Part shown: positions 1 to 8,186 of the stretch, in pieces
Layout of the letters: every line of letters begins with the position of its first letter
Position numbering within the stretch: position 1 is the first letter of the stretch
Assembly: GCA_003520365.1 (NCBI GenBank)
Contig: DOUW01000260.1
Span: 1 to 19,214, forward strand
From: Massilia sp.
GTDB taxonomy: Bacteria; Pseudomonadota; Gammaproteobacteria; Burkholderiales; Burkholderiaceae_D
DNA: 19,214 nucleotides
Direction of reading: 5' to 3'
Translations under genes and position numbers: made by a program
Notes under the pieces: model-generated
What the model was told of the DNA's origin: nothing
The model's database searches: none
What the model saw: the letters and a program-made list of their open reading frames with translations, nothing else

Positions 1-98
1 TGCGGCGCGCCCTGCACCCAGTCGCGCAGGACGCGCGCCTCGTGCTCCGGAAGCGCGCCGAGCGCCCGAAGGCGCTCGCGAAGTGCAGAAATACGCAC
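1..98 (-). CDS. Partial 5' end of an unidentified protein
   Basis: An open frame runs from a GTG at 98 to the window edge, giving 32 residues rich in Arg, Leu and Ala (start VRISALRERL). An in-frame TAA sits directly before the GTG, so no earlier start is possible. It begins 16 bases after the mrp stop, on the same strand, and could be co-transcribed with it. The ribosome binding site is poor. The N-terminus faintly recalls RlmN-like radical SAM RNA methyltransferases of Burkholderiales, but 32 residues cannot establish this. An 8-bp stem with a UUCG loop lies inside it, so part of the stretch could instead be an mRNA structure. Treated as hypothetical. Confidence 0.45.
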   Translation of the reverse strand, partial: MRISALRERLRALGALPEHEARVLRDWVQGAP

Positions 99-114
99 TT
101 AAAGAGAAAGGTAC

Positions 115-1203
115 TTAATCGTTCTTGACGACGATGCTAGGGAACTTGCTGCTCATGTCCTTCGCTTTTTCGGCAACCTTGATGGCAACCTTGCGCGCGA
201 TGTCCTTGTAGACGGCGGCGACCGGACCATCCGGATCGGCAACCACGGTCGGACGGCCCGAATCGGCCTGCTCGCGGATCGACATGGTCAGCGGCAGCGC
301 GCCGAGGAAGTCGACGCCGAAGTCCTTGCACATCTTTTCGCCGCCGCCGTGGCCGAAGACCGCTTCGGTGTGGCCGCAGTTCGAGCAGATGTGGGTGCTC
401 ATGTTTTCCACGACGCCGATGATCGGGATGCCGACCTTCTCGAACATCTTGAGGCCCTTGCGCGCGTCCAGCAGGGCGATGTCCTGCGGGGTGGTGACGA
501 TGACGGCGCCGGTGACCGGGACGTTTTGCGACAGGGTCAGCTGGATGTCGCCGGTGCCCGGCGGCATGTCGACGATCAGGTAATCCAGGTCGCGCCAGTT
601 GGTCTGCTGCAGCAACTGCTGCAGGGCCTGGGTGACCATCGGGCCGCGCCAGACCATGGGCTCGTCGGGGTCGATCATGAAGCCGATCGAGGACACCTGC
701 ACGCCGTGGTTCTCCAGCGGCTCCATGCTCTTGCCGTCCAGGCTTTCCGGACGAGCATTAATGCCCAGCATCATCGGCTGCGACGGGCCGTAGATGTCGG
801 CGTCGAGCACGCCGACGCTGGCGCCTTCGGCGGCCAGGGCCAGGGCCAGGTTGACGGCGGTGGTCGACTTGCCGACGCCGCCCTTGCCGGAAGCCACCGC
901 AATGATGTTCTTCACGTTCGGCATGACCTTCAGGCCACGCTGCACGGCGTGCGACAGGATTTTCGTCTGGACGCTGACGCTGACGTTGCCGACGCCCGGA
1001 ATCGCCTTCACGCCGTTCACGGCCGACGTGCGCAGGGCTGCGACCTGGCTCTTGGCCGGGTAGCCCAGTTCGAGGTCGAAGGCGACGTCGGCGCCATCGA
1101 CCTGGATATTCTTGATCGACCTGGAGGACACGAAGTCCTTGCCCGTATTCGGATCGATAACTTTTGACAATGCCGCTTTGACGTCGTCTGCTGTGATGCT
1201 CAT
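115..1203 (-). CDS. apbC: Mrp/ApbC iron-sulfur cluster carrier P-loop ATPase
   Basis: A 362-residue Mrp/NBP35-type ATPase that, by family, binds and transfers [4Fe-4S] clusters to apo-proteins in the cytoplasm. An N-terminal MIP18/DUF59-like domain (about residues 3-80) is followed by the deviant Walker A GKGGVGKST (106-114), the conserved VDMPPGTGD (211-219) and the cluster-binding C273xxC276 in HICSNCGH. I chose the ATG at 1203 over an in-frame upstream start at 1239 because a GGAG lies just before it and the protein then begins MSITADDVKAAL, as expected for the family. It is divergent from metG, the same adjacency seen in E. coli. Length and motifs are complete. Confidence 0.95.
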   Translation of the reverse strand: MSITADDVKAALSKVIDPNTGKDFVSSRSIKNIQVDGADVAFDLELGYPAKSQVAALRTSAVNGVKAIPGVGNVSVSVQTKILSHAVQRGLKVMPNVKNIIAVASGKGGVGKSTTAVNLALALAAEGASVGVLDADIYGPSQPMMLGINARPESLDGKSMEPLENHGVQVSSIGFMIDPDEPMVWRGPMVTQALQQLLQQTNWRDLDYLIVDMPPGTGDIQLTLSQNVPVTGAVIVTTPQDIALLDARKGLKMFEKVGIPIIGVVENMSTHICSNCGHTEAVFGHGGGEKMCKDFGVDFLGALPLTMSIREQADSGRPTVVADPDGPVAAVYKDIARKVAIKVAEKAKDMSSKFPSIVVKND

Positions 1204-1229
1204 GTGAATCTCCGGATGTGATAGCGCGC

Positions 1230-1235
1230 AGTGTA
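1230..1235 (-). promoter_or_regulatory. Candidate extended -10 box for apbC
   Basis: On the minus strand the sequence reads TTGCTACACT, an extended -10 (TG-C-TACACT) about 27 bases before the apbC start. This would give a leader of roughly 20 bases. No good -35 hexamer stands at the right distance, so this is a weak prediction. Confidence 0.35.
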
Positions 1236-1328
1236 GCAAAAAACAGGCCCCCGCTTCGGGTGGCTGCCGGAATTGCCTGGAATACCCCCTGGGCAGGTAG
1301 GGCCATCCCCGTTAGTGCCATCCGCTGG

Positions 1329-1334
1329 TAAAAT
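1329..1334 (+). promoter_or_regulatory. Candidate extended -10 box for metG
   Basis: The sequence TGGTAAAAT contains a TG-N extended -10 with TAAAAT, 32 bases before the metG ATG. A -35 element is not obvious. It lies in the 163-bp divergent gap shared with apbC. Confidence 0.45.
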
Positions 1335-1366
1335 GTTTTCTTTTATCGTCCCGAGCGTTTCCGACC

Positions 1367-3514
1367 ATGACCCGCAAGCTGTTCGTCACCACTGCCCTGC
1401 CCTACGCCAATGCCGCCTTCCATATCGGTCACATGATGGAGTACATCCAGGCCGACATCTGGGTCCGCTTCCAGCGAATGCAGCGCGACGGCGACCAGCA
1501 ACGTCAAGTGCACTTCGTCTGCGCCGACGATACCCATGGTACGCCGATCATGATCGCCGCCGAGAAGGAAGGCATCACGCCGCAGGAATTCGTGGCAAAA
1601 ATCGCCGCCGGCCGCCCGCAATACCTGAACGGCTTCCACATCGCCTTCGACAACTGGTATTCGACCGATTCGCCGGAAAACGTCGAACTCTCGCAAGCCA
1701 TCTACCGCAAGCTGCGCGAGGAAGGCCTGATCGTCACCAAGACCGTCGACCGTTTCTACGATCCGGTCAAGGGCATGTTCCTGGCCGACCGCAACATCAA
1801 GGGCGAGTGCCCGACCTGCCACGCCAAGGACCAGTACGGCGACAACTGCGAAGTCTGCGGCGCCGCCTACCAGCCGACCGAGCTGATCAATCCGTTCTCG
1901 GTGTTCACCGGCTCGACCCCGATCCTGAAGCCGTCGGAACAGTATTTCTTCAAGCTGTCCGACCCGCGCTGCTTCGCCTTCCTGAAGGAATGGCTGAACA
2001 CCCCGGGCCGCCTGCAGCCGGAAATGGTGAATAAAGTCTCCGAATGGCTGGGCGAAGCCGGCGAAAAGCTGGCCGACTGGGACATTTCCCGTGACGCGCC
2101 TTACTTCGGCATCCCGATTCCGGATGCGCCGGGCAAGTTCTTCTACGTCTGGCTGGACGCGCCGGTCGGCTACCTGGCCTCGCTGAAGAACTACTTCGAC
2201 AAGAACGGCATGGACTTCGAGGCCTTCCTGAAGGACCCGGACGCCGAACAGGTCCACTTCATCGGCAAGGACATCGTGTCCTTCCACCTGCTGTTCTGGC
2301 CGGCGATGCTGAATTTCTCGGGTCACCCGATCATCGACAAGCTGAAGGTCGCCGTCCACGGCCACCTGACGGTCAACAACGAAAAGATGTCGAAGTCGCG
2401 CGGCACCGGCATCTCGCCGCTGCGCTACCTGGAACTGGGCATGAACCCGGAGTGGCTGCGCTACTACCTGGCGTTCAAGCTGAATGCAAAAGTCGAGGAC
2501 CTGGACTTCAACGGCGACGACTTCGTGGCCCGCGTCAACAGCGACCTGATCGGCAAGTACGTGAACATCGCCAGCCGTTGCGCCGGCTTCATCGCCAAGA
2601 AATTCGACGGCAAGCTGGCGTCCGACCTGTCGGCCGGCGCGCAGGACTGGATCGCGAAGGCCCTGACGGTCGATGGCGCCGAGCGCCAGGTTTCCATCGC
2701 CGCCGCCTTCGAGGCGCGCGAATACGGCCGCGCCCTGCGCGAGATCATGGAAATCGCCGACGTCACCAACCAGTACGTCGACGAGAACAAGCCCTGGCTG
2801 CTGGCCAAGGACGAAACGAAAGTCGCCGAGCTGCACGAAGTCTGCACCGTCGCCCTGATCCTGTTCCGCCAGCTGACCGTGATGCTGTCGCCGGTGCTGC
2901 CGCAGGTGGCCGCGCGCGTCGCCGAATTCCTGGGCGACGCCGCGTTCTCCTGGGCCGACACGCAAGGCGCGGCCGTCTACGACACCATGCTGGGCCGCAC
3001 CATCGGCGTCTATAGCCACCTGATGCAGCGCGTCGATGCGAAGATGATCGAGAACCTGTTCGACAAGCCTGCCCCGAACCCGGCCTCGGACGCCGTTCTC
3101 CAAGCCGAAGCAGCCAGCGACGCCACCGCCGTTGAGGCAGCTCCGGCAGGCGCCGACATCGAGGAACTCGCGCCGGAAATCTCGATCGATGATTTCGCGA
3201 AGATCGATCTGCGCGTGGCCAGGATCGTCAACTGCGAACACGTCGAAGGCGCCGGCAAGCTGCTGCGCCTGACGCTGGACGTGGGCGAAGGCCGCCACCG
3301 CAACGTGTTCTCGGGTATCAAATCGGCGTTCAAGCCGGAAGACCTGGTCGGCAAGCTGACGGTGATGGTCGCCAACCTGGCGCCGCGCAAGATGAAGTTC
3401 GGCATCTCGGAAGGCATGGTGCTGTGCGCATCGAGCGCCGACGAGAAAGCCAATCCGGGCCTGTACCTGCTCGATCCGATGCCGGGCGCGACCCCGGGCA
3501 TGCGCATCCGCTAA
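1367..3514 (+). CDS. metG: Methionine--tRNA ligase with C-terminal tRNA-binding domain
   Basis: This 715-residue class I aminoacyl-tRNA synthetase charges tRNA-Met in the cytoplasm. The ATP-binding HIGH is at residues 19-22 and the KMSKS loop at 340-344. A single four-cysteine zinc knuckle is visible: C148xxC151 and C161xxC164. After an Ala/Pro-rich linker (about 565-600), residues 605-715 form the EMAP/Arc1p-type OB-fold domain (starting [16 protein letters not shown]), which in this long MetG form serves dimerisation and tRNA binding. The length matches the long proteobacterial form. The ATG at 1367 gives the family N-terminus [15 protein letters not shown]. Long antisense open frames over this gene are GC-driven shadows. 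Confidence 0.98.
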   Translation: MTRKLFVTTALPYANAAFHIGHMMEYIQADIWVRFQRMQRDGDQQRQVHFVCADDTHGTPIMIAAEKEGITPQEFVAKIAAGRPQYLNGFHIAFDNWYSTDSPENVELSQAIYRKLREEGLIVTKTVDRFYDPVKGMFLADRNIKGECPTCHAKDQYGDNCEVCGAAYQPTELINPFSVFTGSTPILKPSEQYFFKLSDPRCFAFLKEWLNTPGRLQPEMVNKVSEWLGEAGEKLADWDISRDAPYFGIPIPDAPGKFFYVWLDAPVGYLASLKNYFDKNGMDFEAFLKDPDAEQVHFIGKDIVSFHLLFWPAMLNFSGHPIIDKLKVAVHGHLTVNNEKMSKSRGTGISPLRYLELGMNPEWLRYYLAFKLNAKVEDLDFNGDDFVARVNSDLIGKYVNIASRCAGFIAKKFDGKLASDLSAGAQDWIAKALTVDGAERQVSIAAAFEAREYGRALREIMEIADVTNQYVDENKPWLLAKDETKVAELHEVCTVALILFRQLTVMLSPVLPQVAARVAEFLGDAAFSWADTQGAAVYDTMLGRTIGVYSHLMQRVDAKMIENLFDKPAPNPASDAVLQAEAASDATAVEAAPAGADIEELAPEISIDDFAKIDLRVARIVNCEHVEGAGKLLRLTLDVGEGRHRNVFSGIKSAFKPEDLVGKLTVMVANLAPRKMKFGISEGMVLCASSADEKANPGLYLLDPMPGATPGMRIR

Positions 3515-3703
3515 GCAAGGTTCGGTACAACAAGAACCGGTCCGCCAGCCCGCGCAGGCGGGTTGCGCAGGACTGCGAAATCCTTCCGCCGCCTCTGAGG
3601 AAACACATTCCCCGGGCGCAAGGCGGCGTTATAATGCCGTGTTTTTCCAGAAACTTGCGCTCCAGACGCCCCCTTCAAACTCTTTTGATAGGCAGATAAT
3701 AAA
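3515..3703. other. Intergenic region between metG and the FabMG-like gene
   Basis: No gene is visible in these 189 bases. A short stem (3547-3553 with 3558-3564, loop GCAG, one G-U pair) follows metG but has no T-run, so it is at best a weak terminator. The right half carries the TATAAT promoter annotated separately. Confidence 0.5.
3630..3635 (+). promoter_or_regulatory. Consensus TATAAT -10 box upstream of the FabMG-like gene
   Basis: A perfect TATAAT lies 68 bases before the ATG at 3704. The -35 region (around 3606-3612) is poor. The predicted start near 3642 leaves a leader of about 60 bases that contains an AGGCAG ribosome binding site at 3690-3695. Confidence 0.55.
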
Positions 3704-5020
3704 ATGACCGAATTGAATCCCCTCCGTCATATTCCACAAGCCAATGTGTTCCGCAAGGGCGACGTCTTCGTTCTCTTCGGCGAACTGTTCGGCCGTGGCT
3801 ACGTGAATGGCCTGATCGATGAGGCGCGCAAGGCGGGCATGACCATCGTCGGCATCACCGTCGGCCGCCGCGACGAGTCCGGCGCCCTGCGCGCCCTGAC
3901 CGCCGAGGAACACGCGGAAGCGGAAGAAAAGCTGGGTGGCCGCATCGTCAACATCCCGCTGATGGCCGGCTTCGACATGGATGCCCCGGAGGGCGAGCAG
4001 AACCCGACCGAACTGCTGTCGGGTATCAAGCTGAAAACCTGGCAAGACGACAAGCTGGACTGGGAAAAGATCGAGCGCTGCCGCGAAGCCGGCGTGCGCC
4101 GCTTCACCACCAGCGCGGCCCAGGCCATGGCCGAGATCGATAAACTGATCCCGGAAGGCGCCAACGTCTTCTTCGCCCACACCATGGCCGGCGGCATCCC
4201 GAAGATCAAGGCTTTCCTGGCGATCGCCAACCGCATCTACAAGGGCCGCGGCGAGCGCTTCGAATCCTCGCGCGCCCTGCTCGACAGCGACCTGGGCAAG
4301 CTGATCCTGATGAACTTCGACGAAGTCACGGCCAATACGCTCAAGTACCTGATCGATGCCTCCGCGCCGATCCGCGAGCGCGTCAAGAAAGCCGGTGGCG
4401 AAGTGCGCTACACCGCCTACGGCTACCACGGCACCGAGATCCTGATCGGCGGCCAGTACGTCTGGCAGACCTACACCAACTACACCCAGGGCTACGCCAA
4501 GATGCGCCTGGAAAGCATCGCCGAAGCCGCCTGGAAGGATGGCATCGCCGCGACCGTCTTCAACTGCCCGGAAATCCGCACCAACTCGTCGGACATCTTC
4601 GTCGGCGTCGAACTGTCGCTGTTCCCGCTGCTGCTGGCCCTGAAGAAGGAAGGCGGCGGCGAATGGGCAGAGAAGCAATGGGCGATCTGCCAGGACCTGC
4701 TGGGCGAAGGCACCTCGCTGCAGTCGCTGCTCGACACCATCGAGCAATACAACAACGACGCCACCAGCGCCCAGTTCCGCAATTTCGAAGCCTGGCCGAT
4801 GGACAACACCCCGGCCCTGGCCGAGGTCATGATCGGCACCTCGGAAGCCATCACCGACCTGCACAAGGACAAGAAGGCCCTGATCACCGACCACCTGTCC
4901 TCGCTGGTGCTGGAAGGCGCCGGTCCGCTGATGTTCCACGGCGCGTCGGAAAAGATCGCCCCGGTGCTGTGGCTGAACCACGACATCATCGCCCGCCAGC
5001 TGAACGCGCTGCATTCGTAA
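3704..5020 (+). CDS. FabMG-family protein, putative enoyl-ACP reductase-like oxidoreductase
   Basis: This 438-residue cytoplasmic protein has no signal peptide or membrane segment. It resembles proteins carried in databases as the enoyl-ACP reductase FabMG family; I assign this from memory of the family and with moderate confidence. The N-terminus has a Rossmann-like layout: a strand and Gly-rich turn (VFVLFGELFGRGY), a helix, then a second strand ending GITVGRRD, which could bind NADP(H). Near the middle, Y257TNYTQGYAK266 places Tyr and Lys eight residues apart, as in FabV-type reductases, though Y260 or Y264 could be the relevant tyrosine. It has its own promoter and is followed by a terminator-like hairpin and a DUF3460 gene. 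The reaction is not proven by sequence. Confidence 0.6.
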   Translation: MTELNPLRHIPQANVFRKGDVFVLFGELFGRGYVNGLIDEARKAGMTIVGITVGRRDESGALRALTAEEHAEAEEKLGGRIVNIPLMAGFDMDAPEGEQNPTELLSGIKLKTWQDDKLDWEKIERCREAGVRRFTTSAAQAMAEIDKLIPEGANVFFAHTMAGGIPKIKAFLAIANRIYKGRGERFESSRALLDSDLGKLILMNFDEVTANTLKYLIDASAPIRERVKKAGGEVRYTAYGYHGTEILIGGQYVWQTYTNYTQGYAKMRLESIAEAAWKDGIAATVFNCPEIRTNSSDIFVGVELSLFPLLLALKKEGGGEWAEKQWAICQDLLGEGTSLQSLLDTIEQYNNDATSAQFRNFEAWPMDNTPALAEVMIGTSEAITDLHKDKKALITDHLSSLVLEGAGPLMFHGASEKIAPVLWLNHDIIARQLNALHS

Positions 5021-5037
5021 ACCTTGACGCCGGGGCT

Positions 5038-5080
5038 GCCGGGCAGAACAATCTGCCTCGCCGTCCCGGCTTTCTTTTTA
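5038..5080 (+). terminator. Terminator or attenuator after the FabMG-like gene
   Basis: GCCGGG (5038-5043) pairs with CCCGGC (5065-5070) and is followed directly by TTTCTTTTTA. A nested stem GGCAGA-ACAA-TCTGCC lies at 5042-5057 and partly competes with the outer stem. It ends only 12 bases before the next start codon, so it may set how much transcription enters the downstream genes. Confidence 0.6.
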
Positions 5081-5092
5081 TTGAGCAAGAAA

Positions 5093-5293
5093 ATGCCTAA
5101 ATTTACCGGTTACGTTTCCGACCACACCAAGTTCATCGAAGAGCTGAAGTCCAAGACCCCTGGCATGGAGCAGCGCCAGATCGAAGGCCGCAACCTGCTG
5201 TGGGACAAGGCGCCGATCTCGCTGGACGAACAGGCGCGCATCCAGGAATCGCGCCTGCGCCAGCAAGCCTACCCGTACCAGTCCAAGGTCTAA
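5093..5293 (+). CDS. DUF3460 family small protein
   Basis: A 66-residue charged protein with the features of DUF3460, a family of about 60 residues that I know from betaproteobacteria: an N-terminal FIEELKSKTPGMEQ-like segment and the central GRNLLWDK motif. The function of the family is unknown to me. The ATG at 5093 is chosen over an in-frame start at 5024 because the upstream part would read through the terminator hairpin and lies outside the conserved region. It starts just after that terminator and ends 12 bases before scpA, so read-through or an unseen promoter must supply transcription. Confidence 0.85.
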   Translation: MPKFTGYVSDHTKFIEELKSKTPGMEQRQIEGRNLLWDKAPISLDEQARIQESRLRQQAYPYQSKV

Positions 5294-5305
5294 GGCACCA
5301 CAGGC

Positions 5306-6217
5306 ATGACGCCGCAGCAGGCCACGCCGGGCGCAGCGCCCGAAGCGCTGGCCGACCCCGTGCAGGAGATGGGCGTGCCGGGCGTCGCCACGCCGGGTGT
5401 CGCTACGCCGGACGCCACCGCGCTCGACGATGCGGCCGCCGCCGCCATTGCGCGGCTGTACGGCGAACCGTTGCTGCGCATGCCCAACGACCTCTACATT
5501 CCGCCCGACGCGCTCGAGATCTTCCTCGACGCCTTCGAGGGGCCGCTCGACCTGCTGCTCTACCTGATCCGCCGGCAGAACTTCAACATCCTCGATATCC
5601 CGATGGCGCAGGTGACCCTGCAATACCTGGAGTACGTGGAACAGATCCGGCAAAGCAACCTGGAGCTGGCGGCCGAGTACCTCTTGATGGCGGCCATGCT
5701 GATCGAGATCAAGTCGCGCATGTTGCTACCCAAAAGGCAGGACGACCTGGTCGAGGACGTCGGCGACCCGCGCGCCGAGCTGGTGCGCCGGCTGCTGGAA
5801 TACGAGCAGATCAAGCTGGCCGCCGTACAGCTGGGCACGCTGCCGCAGGAAGGGCGCGACTTCCAGCGTCCCTCGCTGCCGGTCGAACAGGGCCTGGCGC
5901 CGGTGCTGCCGCACGTCGATCCGCACGACCTGCAGCGCGCCTGGCTCGACGTGCTACGCCGGGCAAAGCTGACCCAGCACCACCGCATCGGGCGCCAGGA
6001 ACTGTCGGTGCGCGAGCACATGTCGGCCATCCTGCGTACACTGCAGTCGCAGCGCTTCGTCGAATTCGGCGAACTGTTCGCCGGCCACGCCACGGTGCCC
6101 ATCGTGGTCGTGCATTTCGTCGCCCTGCTCGAGCTGGCCAAGGAAACCCTGGTCGAAATCACCCAGGCCGAACCGTTCGCGCCGATCTACGTGCGCCTGG
6201 CCTATTCGCCGGCCTGA
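5306..6217 (+). CDS. scpA: Segregation and condensation protein A
   Basis: This 303-residue kleisin subunit, by family, bridges the SMC heads together with ScpB in chromosome condensation. The conserved part begins near residue 62 (NDLYIPPDALEIFLDAFEGP) and includes LDLLLYLIRRQNFNILDIPM, typical of ScpA. A C-terminal winged-helix region follows. Residues 1-55 form a low-complexity Ala/Pro/Gly tail with a tandem GVATP-GVATP repeat and may start later than annotated; no better start is evident. No scpB lies next to it. It sits 12 bases after the DUF3460 gene and 36 bases before panC, so the three are probably one operon. Confidence 0.93.
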   Translation: MTPQQATPGAAPEALADPVQEMGVPGVATPGVATPDATALDDAAAAAIARLYGEPLLRMPNDLYIPPDALEIFLDAFEGPLDLLLYLIRRQNFNILDIPMAQVTLQYLEYVEQIRQSNLELAAEYLLMAAMLIEIKSRMLLPKRQDDLVEDVGDPRAELVRRLLEYEQIKLAAVQLGTLPQEGRDFQRPSLPVEQGLAPVLPHVDPHDLQRAWLDVLRRAKLTQHHRIGRQELSVREHMSAILRTLQSQRFVEFGELFAGHATVPIVVVHFVALLELAKETLVEITQAEPFAPIYVRLAYSPA

Positions 6218-7093
<876 letters not shown>

Positions 7094-7136
7094 GGACCAC
7101 GGCGGCGCTGCACTTTTGCAAATAACTATTTATTTT

Positions 7137-7165
7137 TTGCAACATCATGCACGGCGGTTTATACT
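7137..7165 (+). promoter_or_regulatory. Sigma70-type promoter of the YcgR-like gene
   Basis: TTGCAA (7137-7142) and TATACT (7160-7165) are separated by exactly 17 bases, a strong housekeeping promoter. The stretch upstream (7112-7136) is unusually A+T rich for this genome, could act as an UP-like element, and contains another TTGCAA at 7116-7121. The predicted start near 7172 leaves a leader of about 45 bases before the GTG. Confidence 0.7.
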
Positions 7166-7173
7166 GCCGTGCA
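7148..7173. promoter_or_regulatory. Palindrome overlapping the ycgR -10 box, candidate operator
   Basis: TGCACGGC (7148-7155) and GCCGTGCA (7166-7173) form a perfect 8-base inverted repeat with a 10-base centre that contains the TATACT -10 box. A regulator bound here would block RNA polymerase. It could also form a hairpin, but it lies mostly upstream of the predicted start. Confidence 0.5.
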
Positions 7174-7215
7174 CCGGCAAAACAGCCGGAGATATTCGCT
7201 GCAAGGATAGTCGCC

Positions 7216-7980
7216 GTGACCGATTCCCCCTCCCGTCCGCCCCGCAAAGGGCCGCCCCGTCCCGCTGACGTACTGGCGCGCATGGCGCCGAACGCGTCGC
7301 CGCACGCGATGCGCGACCCCTTCGACATCGGCGAGACCTTCACCGCCCTGGCCGACACCGGCGAGCCCCTGACCATCTATCCGGCCAACCTGCCGGAGCC
7401 GCGGCTGGCGCGCATCGCGTCGGTCGATCCGGAAGAGCCGCACTTCGTGCTCGACCTGGTCGGCGACGAGCCGCTGGCGTCCGGCCGCGCCACCTTCGTC
7501 GCCGCGCTGGGCGGCAACGCCAAGCTGCAGTTCGAGCTGGAAAGCGATTGGGCCGCCCTGCCCGGCCAGCCGAACATGGTGCCTGCCGTGTTCCCGGAAT
7601 CCTGCCTGGTGCTGAACCGGCGCGCGGCCCAGCGCTGCGATACGCCACTGAACGGCAACTACGCCGCCACCTTCACCCTGCTCAACAAGCAGTACGAACT
7701 GCCGCTGTGCGACTACTCGACCGGCGGCGTCGGCCTGCGCGCCACGCCCGACCAGGCGGTGGGCCTCCACGTCGGCAAGAAGCTGAAGGGCGTGCGCCTG
7801 CAGCTGGGACCGGCGCTGGTGATCGTCGCCGACCTCGAAGTGCGCCTGCTGCGGCCTTTCCGTAGCTTCCTGCTGGGCGAGCAGGTGCAGATCGGCTGCA
7901 GTTTCGAGCAGATCGAGATGCAGATGCACCAGCAGTTGCAGCGGCTGATCGGCAGCGGGCGCGATCGCCAGCCGGCTTGA
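7216..7980 (+). CDS. ycgR: YcgR-type flagellar brake protein with PilZ domain
   Basis: A 254-residue protein with an N-terminal YcgR-like domain (about residues 35-125) and a C-terminal PilZ domain (about 130-240). The c-di-GMP-binding signatures are intact: R136xxxR140 and D166xSxxG171 (DYSTGG). By family it binds the flagellar motor or stator when c-di-GMP is high and slows swimming. I chose the GTG at 7216 because AAGGA lies eight bases upstream at 7203-7207 and the promoter leads into it; an in-frame ATG at 7147 falls inside the promoter. The first 30 residues are Pro/Arg-rich and probably disordered. It is convergent with the motAB-che block, fitting its role. The gene symbol is by family resemblance. 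Confidence 0.88.
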   Translation: MTDSPSRPPRKGPPRPADVLARMAPNASPHAMRDPFDIGETFTALADTGEPLTIYPANLPEPRLARIASVDPEEPHFVLDLVGDEPLASGRATFVAALGGNAKLQFELESDWAALPGQPNMVPAVFPESCLVLNRRAAQRCDTPLNGNYAATFTLLNKQYELPLCDYSTGGVGLRATPDQAVGLHVGKKLKGVRLQLGPALVIVADLEVRLLRPFRSFLLGEQVQIGCSFEQIEMQMHQQLQRLIGSGRDRQPA

Positions 7981-7999
7981 GAGATTTGGGGTTGCCGTT

Positions 8000-8142
8000 G
8001 TAGGGTGGGCACTCGTGCCCACGCGGTACGGCGCTTGCGATGCGCTGAAGTCCGCAGGATGGGAGAAGCCCGCTTAGGGACCTTGGATGAGGGCGCGTCA
8101 ATGCATGTCGTGAGACCGCGTGGGCACAAGTGCCCACCCTAC
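8000..8142. repeat. REPIN-like pair of inverted palindromic repeats
   Basis: A 28-base unit at 8000-8027 recurs in inverted orientation at 8115-8142 with one mismatch. Each unit contains its own near-perfect palindrome: GTGGGCAC-TC-GTGCCCAC in the left copy and GTGGGCAC-AA-GTGCCCAC in the right. The arms enclose 87 bases without a gene. The layout matches REPIN/BIME elements: two REP sequences facing each other, outside coding regions, between convergent genes. It may also stop or protect transcripts, although there is no T-run. Confidence 0.8.
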
Positions 8143-8186
8143 GAAAAGCATGAACCGATCACGCATGCGGGCGAAGAACCTTTCCC

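Noticed and set aside
1343..3298. A long open frame (651 codons) on the strand opposite metG
   Set aside because: metG is certain from its motifs, and the antisense protein is an Arg/Val/Gly/Asp-rich composition artefact of high-GC codon usage.
5306..5470. Tandem GVATP repeat at the N-terminus of ScpA as a possible functional repeat
   Set aside because: Only two copies in a low-complexity tail that may not even be translated if the true start is later.
7147..7215. ATG at 7147 as the start of the PilZ protein
   Set aside because: It lies within the promoter and palindrome and has no ribosome binding site, whereas GTG at 7216 has AAGGA at good spacing.
8000..8142. CRISPR array
   Set aside because: Only two units, in inverted rather than direct orientation, with no spacers or cas genes.
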